NCBI RefSeq assembly: GCF_947492965.1
Contig: NZ_CANLOZ010000006.1
Location: 186,001 to 250,000 of the forward strand
Direction: 5' to 3'
DNA: 64,000 bases
Source of the DNA: an uncultured Aquimarina sp.
GTDB lineage: Bacteria > Bacteroidota > Bacteroidia > Flavobacteriales > Flavobacteriaceae
The notes beneath the pieces are model-generated. The model did no database searches. It saw only the letters and a list, made by a program, of their open reading frames with translations, and was not told the origin of the DNA. Below, in pieces: positions 46,305-55,934 of this stretch. Position 1 is the first letter of the stretch; each line of letters starts with the position of its first letter. A program made the translations under genes and the position numbers.

Positions 46305-47318
46305 TTGAAGAGTAGGTTTTATATAATTCTTGTAAACTTTAACGGTCTTAATGATACAATTGAGTGTTTAGAATCTTTGAATGCTCAAAAAAATCAAGAT
46401 TTTCAAATTATTGTCATTGATAATAGTGATGTACAAGATGACTTTGATACTTTTCAAGCTTGGGTTTCTGGTAAAGTACCTATCCAAATTGAAACTAGTT
46501 TTCCTGAATTTTCAAAACCATTTAAAGGTGAACAAATAGATTATGCTTTCGTGATGGAGGAAGCATTGGAGGAACAAATTTTTGATGAGAAACTCTTGGT
46601 TGTTAAAGCACGAAAAAATCAAGGATTCGCAGCTGCTAATAATGTTGCATTACGTTATTTAAAAAGACTAGAGATAGAAAGCAGTTGGATTTGGTTACTT
46701 AATAACGATACAGTAGTTGCCAAGAATGTGATTAATGAAATAAAAAACTTATTATATGGATTTTCAACTAATGATATTAAGAACACCTTGTTTGGCACAC
46801 CTTTGTTGGAATATGATAGATCTAACAAAATTCAGGCAATAGGAGGAAAGTACAATAAGATATCAGGAATTACATCACATATTGGAGAGGGAATAAAGTA
46901 TACCCATAACCTCGAATTAAGTAATTTTAAAATAGATTACCCAATAGGTGCGTCATTAATACTATCGAGTAGTTTTTTGGAACATATTGGTTTAATGAGT
47001 GAAGAGTACTTCCTTTTTTTTGAGGAATTAGATTGGGTGCAAAGAGCAAAAAAATCTGGTGGTAAAACTGCAGTGTTACCTGTTTTTGGTGTTTATCACA
47101 AACAGGGAAAATCTACATTATTTGGTGTAAAGAATAAAAAGTCCGAGTTTATTGATTTATTATCTTTACGGAATAGAATATTGATTTCTAGAAAGTTTTA
47201 TAAGAAATATCTCTTCACGGTAAAACTTTTTATTATAACAGCAACCATTTTTAAAAGAATAATTTCTGGTAGCTTTGATCGAATCCCAAAAATTATAAAA
47301 TTGGTAATTACCACATAA
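46305..47318 (+). CDS. GT2-family glycosyltransferase (rhamnosyltransferase-like)
   Basis: 337 residues, GT-A fold. The opening FYIILVNFNGLNDTIECLESL and IIVIDNSD, then WIWLLNNDTVVA (the DxD-like metal-site region, about residues 128-139) and FEELDWVQRAK (about 238-248) fit the family that includes rhamnosyltransferases. dTDP-rhamnose is made in this locus, which makes it a plausible donor, but that is inference. The best start is TTG (KSRFYIILVNF), as no ATG occurs near; TTG also begins two nearby genes (47322, 51016). The C-terminus has a hydrophobic patch. Confidence 0.84.
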   Translation: MKSRFYIILVNFNGLNDTIECLESLNAQKNQDFQIIVIDNSDVQDDFDTFQAWVSGKVPIQIETSFPEFSKPFKGEQIDYAFVMEEALEEQIFDEKLLVVKARKNQGFAAANNVALRYLKRLEIESSWIWLLNNDTVVAKNVINEIKNLLYGFSTNDIKNTLFGTPLLEYDRSNKIQAIGGKYNKISGITSHIGEGIKYTHNLELSNFKIDYPIGASLILSSSFLEHIGLMSEEYFLFFEELDWVQRAKKSGGKTAVLPVFGVYHKQGKSTLFGVKNKKSEFIDLLSLRNRILISRKFYKKYLFTVKLFIITATIFKRIISGSFDRIPKIIKLVITT

Positions 47319-47321
47319 GAA

Positions 47322-48581
47322 TTGAAACAGAAAAATGCCATATTTAATACAATAATCCTTTTGCTGTTAATTTTTTGCGTGCAGTTTACAGATCTTAAAA
47401 TTGGTCCTGTTAAAATTAGTGAAATACTCCTATTAGCGATTAGCCCCTTTGTTTTACTTGGAAAATTAAATAAACACGTTGTACGTTTTTTATTATTTTT
47501 TAGCGTATTTGCTTTCGTTTCATTATGGATTACAAGAAGTAAAACTTTCGTATACTTAGAACCATCTTTTTTTAAAAGACCTTACTGGATAACGATCGGT
47601 AGATATATAGAAATTGTAAGCTGCTTAGTGCTCTGTAATATTTCTTGGTTGTATTTTAAAAGATTACAGAAAACAGGAGAGTTTCAAATATACCTATCAA
47701 GATTTATAAACCTAAATCTTCTAATTACATTATTTCTAACTTTTGTTTATTTACTGGTTATTTTTGAAATTATTTCCATGGATCAAACACGTTTTGTGTA
47801 TGGTTGGGATACTCGATTAAGAGGTTTTTTTGTAGAAGGTGGTCCTTACGGATTAATGCTTAGTTTTATTTTTATAATAGTAGGAGCTCAGTTGCATAAA
47901 CGAAAAATATTTATCCAAAGATTATTTTTGTTTATAGTCATCTTCTTTATGGCCAAATCAAAAGCTGGTATACTTTGCTGTGTAATTTGGTTAATGGTAG
48001 AAAATTTTTCATTTATAAAAAATAAATTAAAACGATTACTTATTCCTATTGCGATAATTTGCAGTATCGGGTTTTTATTTTTATTCTTTAATATTAGCAG
48101 AATGTATATTAATGAAATAGAGAGGGTGAAAATTGCTGTAAAAGAAAGACCTAATGATCCCAATCTGGTTATGGGAAGAATTTCAGGTTTTTTTATTGCT
48201 CCTAACATGATAAAAAACAATAGTCTTTTCGGTATTGGAATAGGTAATTATCCATTATTAAGAAATAATAAAGAATATAGAGGTTTTTTTCCTTTACCAC
48301 CTAAGAAGATTAGGAATTTAGATGCACATGGATATGGGGGAATAATGGATATAGTTGTGGATACAGGAATACTTGGTTTTTCCGTATTTATTTTCATTTT
48401 GGGAAGAATATTTTTTGAAATAAAGCAGGATAGTAAAAAAATAGCATTATTGTGTGGTTTTGTTTTGCTTTTTATTTTTGGAGTCCAAATTCACTTTATG
48501 TATCCTTGGGTTTTGTTGAGTTTAGTATTAACTAAAAACGCTAATTATGAAACTAGTGGTAGATTTAAGATTAATACATAA
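47322..48581 (+). CDS. O-antigen polymerase/ligase-like membrane protein
   Basis: 419 residues, about 10-12 membrane helices, starting at TTG 3 bases after the GT2 gene. The periplasmic loop has NNSLFGIGIGNYPLLR and AHGYGGIMDIVVDTGILG (about residues 300-350). It lacks the C-terminal E..L.R..G motif shared by the three ligase-like paralogues and so, like 36886, is a better Wzy candidate. It overlaps the next glycosyltransferase gene by 35 bases. Function is inferred from topology and context. Confidence 0.75.
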   Translation: MKQKNAIFNTIILLLLIFCVQFTDLKIGPVKISEILLLAISPFVLLGKLNKHVVRFLLFFSVFAFVSLWITRSKTFVYLEPSFFKRPYWITIGRYIEIVSCLVLCNISWLYFKRLQKTGEFQIYLSRFINLNLLITLFLTFVYLLVIFEIISMDQTRFVYGWDTRLRGFFVEGGPYGLMLSFIFIIVGAQLHKRKIFIQRLFLFIVIFFMAKSKAGILCCVIWLMVENFSFIKNKLKRLLIPIAIICSIGFLFLFFNISRMYINEIERVKIAVKERPNDPNLVMGRISGFFIAPNMIKNNSLFGIGIGNYPLLRNNKEYRGFFPLPPKKIRNLDAHGYGGIMDIVVDTGILGFSVFIFILGRIFFEIKQDSKKIALLCGFVLLFIFGVQIHFMYPWVLLSLVLTKNANYETSGRFKINT

Positions 48582-49629
48582 CTCTGGGATAGGAACTTAT
48601 ATTAAGAATGTTTTGCCTTCTTTAATTGATCATTTTGATAAAGTATACGCAATTGGGGTTCCAGAAGTTATTGATTCTTTCGATTGGAGTAAGAAGCTTC
48701 ATATTATACGCTTTGATGCTAAGGTATATTCTTTAAAAGAACAGATATTGTACCCATTTAAAATACCTAAGTGTGATGTACTTTGGATACCACATTTTAA
48801 TGCTCCAATATACAATGTTAAGTCAAAGAAAATGGTAGTTACAATTCATGATGTCAACCATCTTTCTAACCCCACTAATTTTTCCTTTTTAAAACGTCTA
48901 TGGGCCAAAATACTTTACAGGAATTCTGCTAAGAATAGTGAAATGATATTTACGGTTTCAGAGTTTTCAAAATCTGAAATCCTTACTTTTTTTAATATCA
49001 ATAAAGAAAAAATAAAGGTTGTTTACGGAGGAATAAATTTGAACTTTGTCAAGAACAGTGCTTGTTCGGTAAAATTAAATTTACCAGACAATTATTTTTT
49101 ATTTGTGGGCAATGTAAAAAAACATAAAAATTTAATTACACTTTTAAAAGCATATAATCAATTAAACTCTGAAATTAAATCAAAGTATAAAATTGTTATT
49201 CTTGGGAGAAAAGAGGGGTTTATTACTCAGGATAATGAAATATTTAAATATATTAAGAAAACAAAATTAGAGGAGTCTATCCATTTTACTGGGTATTTGG
49301 AAGATGATTTAATACCGAAGGTTTATGTGAACGCTAGTATTTTTATTTTTCCTTCATTATATGAGGGATTCGGTTTACCATTGCTAGAAGCTATGGTATG
49401 TAAAATTCCTGTTTTGAGTTCTGATAGAGCAAGTCTAAAAGAGGTTGGAGGAGATGCTGTTATGTATTTTGATCCTACAAATGCAATTGATTTAAAAAAT
49501 AAACTGGAACAATTGCTTTTGGATTCTGATGTAATTATGAACCTAGTAAGTAAGGGATTAGAACAAATTAAATTGTTTGATTGGAAATACTCTATTGAGA
49601 GACATGTCAATTATTTTAAAGAATTATAA
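48547..49629 (+). CDS. GT4-family glycosyltransferase
   Basis: 360 residues of GT-B fold. It begins MKLVVDLRLIHNSGIGTYIKN, with MVVTIHDVNHLSNP, FTVSEFSKSEIL, the C-terminal donor domain FLFVGNVKKHKNLITLLKAY and YEGFGLPLLEAMVCKIPVL (E-x7-E region). The form is close to mannosyl- and galactosyltransferases of O-antigen loci, with an unknown sugar. It overlaps the preceding gene by 35 bases and the following one by 1 base (TAATG), placing it firmly in the operon. Confidence 0.87.
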   Translation: MKLVVDLRLIHNSGIGTYIKNVLPSLIDHFDKVYAIGVPEVIDSFDWSKKLHIIRFDAKVYSLKEQILYPFKIPKCDVLWIPHFNAPIYNVKSKKMVVTIHDVNHLSNPTNFSFLKRLWAKILYRNSAKNSEMIFTVSEFSKSEILTFFNINKEKIKVVYGGINLNFVKNSACSVKLNLPDNYFLFVGNVKKHKNLITLLKAYNQLNSEIKSKYKIVILGRKEGFITQDNEIFKYIKKTKLEESIHFTGYLEDDLIPKVYVNASIFIFPSLYEGFGLPLLEAMVCKIPVLSSDRASLKEVGGDAVMYFDPTNAIDLKNKLEQLLLDSDVIMNLVSKGLEQIKLFDWKYSIERHVNYFKEL

Positions 49630-50867
49630 TGGGCGAAATAGTAAAAAAATATTATGAGCGTATACACTTTATTTTAATTGGCCTATTAGTTCTATTCCCT
49701 ATTACACCAAGAGGAATACAAAGTAGCTTAATTATTACACTATTTGTAGTTAGTTTAGTTCATTTTTTTTTAGAAGGAATTACACACTGGACGAGAAACA
49801 AAACAATTCTATTGATTTCTTTAGGATCAATAAGTATAATATATATTATTAGCTTATTTCATAGTACCAGTGTCAATGAGGGCGTAAAATTTGTTATACG
49901 TTTATCTCCTACTTTGCTAATTGCTTTTACGTTTTTAACCCAGAAATCATTTCGTTGGGAATATCATAAACTACAAGTTGTATTGTATTTATACACTGCT
50001 TCTTTATTACTTTTTCTTATTTATCTACATATATCCACTTTCGAAATCATTGCTAATAAAAATTTAAGCTCTTGGCACCTTAGAGATCGAATAGATCAGT
50101 TAACTGAGGTACATGGAACTTATCTTTCAATATGGATTGGCTTTGCCATAGTATGTGGATTTTGGTTCGTTATTAAAAACATTAATAAAAAAATATTCTT
50201 AATAGCAAATGTTGTTATAATATGCTATTTTTTCTATTGGATTTACTTAATAGGTGCTCGAATGCCAATATTGGCAACAATAGTTTCTTTAGGCTGGTTA
50301 CTTTTGGACCTTTGGAAAGTATCTAATAAAACAAAAATTTTTGCGGTTGGATCATTAATATGTATTTGTGTAACCGTTTTTTGGAATCCTATTCTCAATA
50401 AGGTTAATGAAATGAGAAATTATGAAAACGCTATTCCAGAAGGAAAATATGAGAATACGAACCCGTTAATATCAAATGAAAATATAAGAAGCGTTATATA
50501 TCATTGTGCATTAAAAAAGATAGAAGAAAGGCCTATTTTAGGATATGGGATTGGAAGGGTAAATTCTGAACTTCAAGAATGTTATGATGAAGAATTTAAC
50601 CATACAGATTTATTTACTAGATTCAAATTCAATGCTCATAGTCAATATCTTCAATTAGTTTTGACTTTAGGTATTTTTGGAATAACATTATTTGTTACTT
50701 CCATAATTTGTTGGTTTAGATCCTCCTCTTTGAAATTATATCATTACTTTTTAGCTCTTATATTACTCTCATTTGCCTTTGAAAATGTACTAAACCGACA
50801 TGATGGTATTATATTCTTTAGTGTATTTAACGCAATACTATTGATGTCTAAAAAAAATCAAGTGTAA
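49629..50867 (+). CDS. O-antigen ligase/polymerase family membrane protein (paralogue 2)
   Basis: 412 residues with about 11 helices. The loop motif GYGIGRVNSELQECYDEEF and NAHSQYLQLVLTLGIFG (about residues 305-350) and the C-terminal FENVLNRHDGIIFFSVFNAI match paralogues 39120 and 57332. The family acts in the periplasm on undecaprenol-linked glycans. After it comes a 148-base gap with a strong promoter, then the second GT4-phosphotransferase pair. It therefore appears to end the unit starting near 41.8 kb. Confidence 0.82.
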   Translation: MGEIVKKYYERIHFILIGLLVLFPITPRGIQSSLIITLFVVSLVHFFLEGITHWTRNKTILLISLGSISIIYIISLFHSTSVNEGVKFVIRLSPTLLIAFTFLTQKSFRWEYHKLQVVLYLYTASLLLFLIYLHISTFEIIANKNLSSWHLRDRIDQLTEVHGTYLSIWIGFAIVCGFWFVIKNINKKIFLIANVVIICYFFYWIYLIGARMPILATIVSLGWLLLDLWKVSNKTKIFAVGSLICICVTVFWNPILNKVNEMRNYENAIPEGKYENTNPLISNENIRSVIYHCALKKIEERPILGYGIGRVNSELQECYDEEFNHTDLFTRFKFNAHSQYLQLVLTLGIFGITLFVTSIICWFRSSSLKLYHYFLALILLSFAFENVLNRHDGIIFFSVFNAILLMSKKNQV

Positions 50868-50881
50868 GAGCTACAAAATAT

Positions 50882-50914
50882 TTTGAATAAATTCTTAAAA
50901 ACGCTGTATTTTTG
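50882..50914 (+). promoter_or_regulatory. Promoter of the second GT4-phosphotransferase module
   Basis: TTTG (50882-50885), a 21-base spacer and TATTTTTG (50907-50914) fit the Bacteroidota -33/-7 consensus. A leader of about 95 bases follows before the TTG start at 51016. Confidence 0.72.
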
Positions 50915-51015
50915 ACATTACCATTAGTTTTGTTTCTATTTATGTTGAAAATAAAAAAGAACATGAAGACGAAGGAAAAAAGAAATTTAAATAAATACAC
51001 AAGAATCATAGAAGT

Positions 51016-52164
51016 TTGAAAAAAGCCTTAATACATGATTGGTATACTCATTATAGAGGAGGAGAGAGATGTGTTGCTAGTATGTCAAACATATGGAAGG
51101 ACTTTGACTTCTTTACCTTGGTAAACACTTTATCTCCGGAAGAAGAACAAGTAGTATTTAAAAACGCGAAACCTAAAACCTCATTTATTGAAAAACTCCC
51201 TTTTGGAAAGAAGAAATACCGATCTTATTTACCATTATTTCCTTTGGCAATAGAACAGTTCGACCTTAGTGACTATGAGTTGATTATTTCTTCATCATCT
51301 TGTGTATCAAAAGGAGTATTAACTACGCATGAACAACTGCATATTACATATATGCATTCACCTGTTCGTTATGCTTGGGATTTGTATCATCAATATTTGC
51401 GAGAAAGTGGCTTACATAGGGGACTCAAAGGATTTATTGCAAAGTTTTTTTTGCATAAATTACGAATATGGGATGTTACCACGGCTAATAGACCTGATTT
51501 TTATATTGCTAATTCGAAATATGTAGCTCGAAGAATAAAAAAAACATACAATAAAGAAGCAAAAGTAATTTATCCCCCAGTTGATGTAAATAGTTTTGAA
51601 ATTTCTCACGAGACAAAAGAGTATTATGTTACTTGTTCTTCGTTGGTTCCTTATAAAAAAATTGACTTGATTGTCAATGCTTTTTCCAAAACAGATAAAG
51701 AGTTAATCATTATTGGTGATGGACCAGATTATAATAAAATAAAAAAGATTAGTGGGCCTAATATCAGGTTACTTGGGTTTCTAGATTCTGATAGAAAAAA
51801 AGAAATTCTACAAAAGGCCAAGGCATTTGTTTTTGCAGCTGTTGAAGACTTTGGTATTGCTCCTTTAGAGGCTCAGGCATGTGGAGTTCCTGTAATTGCT
51901 TTTGCAGAAGGAGGAGCGTTGGAAACTATTAAAGGAGTATCTTTAACTAGTGAAATAAGCCAAAACTTTCATACGGGAGTTTATTTTGAAGAACAGTCTA
52001 CAAGTTCTTTATTAGAAGCAGTAGATTTTTTTGAAAAAAACCAAAGTTGTTTTGATAAAACTACAATACGTAAGCATGCTGTTTTTTTTAGTAAAGAAAG
52101 ATTTGAAAAAGAATTCAAAGAAACAATAGAAATGCTCTATGAGCGTTGGAAAAACAAAGAATAA
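51016..52164 (+). CDS. GT4-family glycosyltransferase (module copy 2)
   Basis: 382 residues, paralogue of 41861. The start is TTG: the aligned opening KKALIHDWYTHYRGGE matches residues 2 onward of the ATG-started copy, so the TTG is right. Shared points are TYMHSPVRYAWDLYHQYL, YPPVDVNSF, SYKK-like VPYKKIDLIV and the donor motif VEDFGIAPLEAQACGVPVI. Compared with copy 1 it has an insert of about a dozen residues near the C-terminus (TIKGVSLTSEISQNFHTG). Sugar specificity is not known. It is followed 44 bases later by the second phosphotransferase gene. Confidence 0.88.
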   Translation: MKKALIHDWYTHYRGGERCVASMSNIWKDFDFFTLVNTLSPEEEQVVFKNAKPKTSFIEKLPFGKKKYRSYLPLFPLAIEQFDLSDYELIISSSSCVSKGVLTTHEQLHITYMHSPVRYAWDLYHQYLRESGLHRGLKGFIAKFFLHKLRIWDVTTANRPDFYIANSKYVARRIKKTYNKEAKVIYPPVDVNSFEISHETKEYYVTCSSLVPYKKIDLIVNAFSKTDKELIIIGDGPDYNKIKKISGPNIRLLGFLDSDRKKEILQKAKAFVFAAVEDFGIAPLEAQACGVPVIAFAEGGALETIKGVSLTSEISQNFHTGVYFEEQSTSSLLEAVDFFEKNQSCFDKTTIRKHAVFFSKERFEKEFKETIEMLYERWKNKE

Positions 52165-52208
52165 GTATATTCGTATAAAGTCCCTATTTGCCAAAGAAAG
52201 AATTATTT

Positions 52209-53552
52209 ATGAATAAAGGCGGTTATTCTAAATTTATTAAACCATTTGTATATGGAATAGACTTGTTGATAGTCTCTTCAACTTCTTATTTTTTACTTTC
52301 TCAATCTATTGTAGATATTGTAGTCATTATTTTGTTTTGGATTGTTTTATCATTCCTTATTTCTATTTATGCTATTTATAGATTTACCAAGCTCATAAAA
52401 ATAATCTCTCTTTTTTTTCGACAAACAATACTTTTGACTTTATTGATTTGCACTTATTATTATTTCAAGGAAACTATAATTCCAAAAGAAAGTATAATCA
52501 ACTTTTTTTTAATATTGCTTGTTTCAATTATTGGATGGAGAGTTTTTTTATTTATTTTTTTTAAGAAATATAGAATAATTACAGGTAGCAATAATATTTA
52601 TACAGTTATTATAGGTGATAACGTATCAACTAAAAAATTAGCTTATTTTTTTGATAATTCGCCAGAGTATGGATATCGATTTAAAGGTTTTTTTAGTAAC
52701 TCTAATAGCTCTGATAAAAAGGGTACCATAGAAGAAAGTTTCGATTATATTTTAGATAAAAACATAAACGAAGTGTATTGTTCCATTAAGGAATTAAGTG
52801 ATGATCAAATTAAAGATTATATTAGATTTTGTGAAGCAAACATGAAGGTTTTAAAATTTATCCCAGATGATAAAGAACTTTTCTCTAAAGACCTTCAATT
52901 AGACTATTATGATGTTTCCCCTATTATTTCTTTAAGAAAAATTCCGTTAGAAGATCCTATTAAGTATTTGTTCAAAAGAACTTTTGATATCATTTTTTCA
53001 AGTTTGGTAATAGTGTTTTTATTGTCTTGGTTAATACCAATAATAGCTTTATTGATAAAACTAGAAAGCAAAGGAGCTGTCTTTTTTAAACAATATAGGT
53101 ATGGAGCAGATTTTGATTTGTTCTTATGTTATAAATTTAGATCCATGACACCTAATAAAGAATCAGATAGCACTCAAGCTTCTAAAAATGATGCAAGAGT
53201 AACTAGAATTGGAAAATTTATCAGGAGAACTAGTTTGGATGAATTACCTCAGTTTTTTAATGTACTATTTGGTGAGATGTCGGTTGTAGGCCCCAGACCA
53301 CTATTAATGAGTCATACAGAAGATTATAAAGACAAGATTAGCAAGTTTATGGTTAGACATAATGTAAAGCCAGGAATAACAGGATTAGCACAAGTAAGTG
53401 GTTACAGAGGGAATATAGCTTCTGACTCTGATATGCAAAATAGAGTAAGGTATGATATTTTTTATATTGAGAATTGGTCACTTTTATTGGACATAAATAT
53501 AATTATTCAAACAATTATGAATGTTTTTAAAGGAGAGGAAAAAGCATATTAG
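52209..53552 (+). CDS. Polyprenyl glycosylphosphotransferase, WcaJ/WbaP type (copy 2)
   Basis: 447 residues from the ATG at 52209, aligned with the starts of the two paralogues (MNKGGYSKFIKPF against MHHKRGGYSYLIRP); an upstream TTG frame is not needed. N-terminal helices, the Rossmann-like region and the catalytic domain (KRTFDIIFSSLVIVFLLSW, KFRSM, DARVTRIGKFIRRTSLDELPQ, SVVGPRP, KPGITGLAQVSGYRG) are complete. It ends GEEKAY, identical to copy 1. It should initiate a glycan on undecaprenyl phosphate. It is the last gene before ugd. Confidence 0.92.
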   Translation: MNKGGYSKFIKPFVYGIDLLIVSSTSYFLLSQSIVDIVVIILFWIVLSFLISIYAIYRFTKLIKIISLFFRQTILLTLLICTYYYFKETIIPKESIINFFLILLVSIIGWRVFLFIFFKKYRIITGSNNIYTVIIGDNVSTKKLAYFFDNSPEYGYRFKGFFSNSNSSDKKGTIEESFDYILDKNINEVYCSIKELSDDQIKDYIRFCEANMKVLKFIPDDKELFSKDLQLDYYDVSPIISLRKIPLEDPIKYLFKRTFDIIFSSLVIVFLLSWLIPIIALLIKLESKGAVFFKQYRYGADFDLFLCYKFRSMTPNKESDSTQASKNDARVTRIGKFIRRTSLDELPQFFNVLFGEMSVVGPRPLLMSHTEDYKDKISKFMVRHNVKPGITGLAQVSGYRGNIASDSDMQNRVRYDIFYIENWSLLLDINIIIQTIMNVFKGEEKAY

Positions 53553-53631
53553 AATTATCAAATAATATTTTATTTAAAAGGCTTGAAAAATCATTGGAAA
53601 ACACGATTTTTGATCCTAATTTTATTCATAC

Positions 53632-54951
53632 ATGAAAATATCAGTAATAGGCACGGGTTATGTTGGTTTAGTAACGGGCACGTGTTTAGCAGAGACGGGT
53701 AACGAGGTAGTTTGTGTAGACATAGACGAAAGCAAAGTAGAAAGGATGCGTAATGGCGAGGTTCCAATTTATGAGCCTCACCTAGATGTACTTTTTGAGC
53801 GCAATATAAAGGCGAATAGATTGCAGTTTAGCACCTCACTTAAAGAAGGTATTGATCACGGAGATATTATCTTTTTAGCGTTACCTACACCAGAGGATGA
53901 AGATGGTTCTGCAGATTTATCTTATGTACTTGGGGTATCTAATGAGATAGGTAAGCTCATTTCAGAGTATAAGGTCATAGTTGATAAGAGTACAGTTCCA
54001 GTAGGTACAGCAGAGAAAGTTAGAGCAGCTATATTAGAAAACTCCAAGTGTGATTTTGATGTAGTATCCAATCCTGAGTTTTTAAGAGAGGGATTTGCAG
54101 TTGATGATTTTCTAAAGCCAGAGCGCATAGTAGTAGGATCCTCTTCGGAGAGAGCTACGGATCTTATGAAGAAATTATATAAACCGTATGTTCGGTCAGG
54201 GAATCCTATCATAGTTATGGATGAGAAGTCTGCAGAGCTTACAAAGTATGCGGCGAATTCATTTTTGGCAACTAAGATTACCTTCATGAACGAGATTGCT
54301 AATTATTGTGAAAAGGTAGGAGCAGATGTAGATAAAGTTCGTATAGGTATGGGTACTGATTCTAGGATCGGAAAGCGATTTTTATTTCCTGGTATTGGTT
54401 ATGGAGGTTCTTGTTTTCCAAAAGATGTAAAGGCCTTGCATAAATCGGGGAAAGAGGATGGATATGATTTTAAGATTTTGGAATCGGTGATTGATGTTAA
54501 TCAACATCAAAAGTTGGCTTTAATTCCTAAGATCGAATCGTATTTTGATAATAACTTAGAGGGAAAAACCTTTGCTATTTGGGGTCTTGCTTTTAAGCCA
54601 GAAACGGATGATATTCGAGAAGCACCTTCATTAGATATTATATCAAGTTTATTGGATAGTGGTGCAAATGTAAGAGCCTTCGATCCAGAAGCTATGGATA
54701 ATGTCGCTCGTAAATATGGGGATAGGATTACTTTTTCAACATCTATGTATGATGCATTGGAAGGAGCGGATGTTTTAGTGATATGTACAGAGTGGAGTAT
54801 ATTTAGAACTCCAGATTTTGATAAGATAAAGAAGAGCTTACAATATCCTGTTATTTTTGATGGAAGAAATCTATATGATCTTATGGATATGGAAAAAGAA
54901 GAAATCACATACTTCTCGATTGGAAGAAGGGATGTAAAAGTTATATCATGA
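53632..54951 (+). CDS. ugd: UDP-glucose 6-dehydrogenase
   Basis: 439 residues. NAD-binding [19 protein letters not shown] at the N-terminus, then [22 protein letters not shown], the catalytic-cysteine motif [13 protein letters not shown] (about residues 255-267) and [12 protein letters not shown]. It oxidises UDP-glucose twice to UDP-glucuronate in the cytosol. It overlaps the UXS gene by 4 bases, so the pair probably acts as a unit to make UDP-xylose. Codon use looks more GC-balanced than in the genes upstream. Confidence 0.96.
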   Translation: MKISVIGTGYVGLVTGTCLAETGNEVVCVDIDESKVERMRNGEVPIYEPHLDVLFERNIKANRLQFSTSLKEGIDHGDIIFLALPTPEDEDGSADLSYVLGVSNEIGKLISEYKVIVDKSTVPVGTAEKVRAAILENSKCDFDVVSNPEFLREGFAVDDFLKPERIVVGSSSERATDLMKKLYKPYVRSGNPIIVMDEKSAELTKYAANSFLATKITFMNEIANYCEKVGADVDKVRIGMGTDSRIGKRFLFPGIGYGGSCFPKDVKALHKSGKEDGYDFKILESVIDVNQHQKLALIPKIESYFDNNLEGKTFAIWGLAFKPETDDIREAPSLDIISSLLDSGANVRAFDPEAMDNVARKYGDRITFSTSMYDALEGADVLVICTEWSIFRTPDFDKIKKSLQYPVIFDGRNLYDLMDMEKEEITYFSIGRRDVKVIS

Positions 54952-55928
54952 AAAAAATTTTAATAACAGGAGCAGCGGGTTTTTTAGGATCGCACCTTTG
55001 TGATCGATTTATAAAAGAAGGTTATCATGTGATTGCTATGGATAACCTAATAACTGGAGATCTAAAAAACATCGAGCATTTATTCAAACTTAAAAATTTC
55101 GAGTTTTATAACCATGACGTTTCAAAATTTGTTCATGTTCCTGGTGATTTAGATTATATCTTGCATTTTGCATCTCCTGCGAGTCCTATAGATTATCTTA
55201 AAATCCCTATACAAACACTAAAGGTTGGTTCATTAGGAACACATAACCTTTTAGGATTAGCTAAAGAAAAAAATGCTAGAATATTGATTGCTTCTACAAG
55301 CGAAGTGTATGGAGATCCACTGGTTCACCCTCAAACCGAAGATTATTATGGTAATGTAAATACTATAGGACCTCGTGGTGTGTATGATGAGGCTAAACGA
55401 TTTCAGGAATCAATAACAATGGCATATCATACCTATCATAAAGTAGAAACAAGAATCGTACGAATTTTTAATACGTATGGTCCTAGAATGAGATTGAATG
55501 ACGGAAGAGTTGTTCCGGCTTTTATTGGGCAAGCATTACGCGGAGAAGACTTAACAGTTTTCGGAGATGGCTCCCAAACTCGTTCTTTTTGTTATGTAGA
55601 TGATTTAATAGAAGGGATTTATAGATTATTATTTAGCGATTATGTATTTCCTGTCAACATTGGTAATCCTAATGAAATTACCATAAAGGATTTTGCCGAA
55701 GAGATAATCAGACTAACGGGAACAGACCAAAAAGTAATATACAAACCGCTTCCAGTTAATGACCCTTTGCAAAGACAACCAGATATTTCAAGGGCAAAAG
55801 AGATTTTAGGTTGGGAACCTAAAATCGATAGATCAGAAGGAATGAAACGCACACTGGAATATTTCAAAAGCCTTTCAGAAGAAGAGCTATATCGAAGTGA
55901 GCATAAGGATTTTTCATCTTATTCCTGA
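54948..55928 (+). CDS. UDP-glucuronate decarboxylase (UDP-xylose synthase)
   Basis: 326 residues, an SDR of the UXS group. [42 protein letters not shown], the YDEAKRFQE Tyr/Lys pair and [34 protein letters not shown] are characteristic of UXS rather than of plain epimerases. It converts UDP-glucuronate to UDP-xylose with NAD+. Together with ugd it gives the locus a pentose donor. It starts 4 bases before the ugd stop and is followed 6 bases later by a phosphotransferase gene. Confidence 0.94.
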   Translation: MKKILITGAAGFLGSHLCDRFIKEGYHVIAMDNLITGDLKNIEHLFKLKNFEFYNHDVSKFVHVPGDLDYILHFASPASPIDYLKIPIQTLKVGSLGTHNLLGLAKEKNARILIASTSEVYGDPLVHPQTEDYYGNVNTIGPRGVYDEAKRFQESITMAYHTYHKVETRIVRIFNTYGPRMRLNDGRVVPAFIGQALRGEDLTVFGDGSQTRSFCYVDDLIEGIYRLLFSDYVFPVNIGNPNEITIKDFAEEIIRLTGTDQKVIYKPLPVNDPLQRQPDISRAKEILGWEPKIDRSEGMKRTLEYFKSLSEEELYRSEHKDFSSYS

Positions 55929-55934
55929 TAATAC

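Noticed and set aside
54507..54908. Minus-strand frame of 133 codons within ugd
   Set aside because: Antisense shadow of ugd; composition follows the ugd codons.
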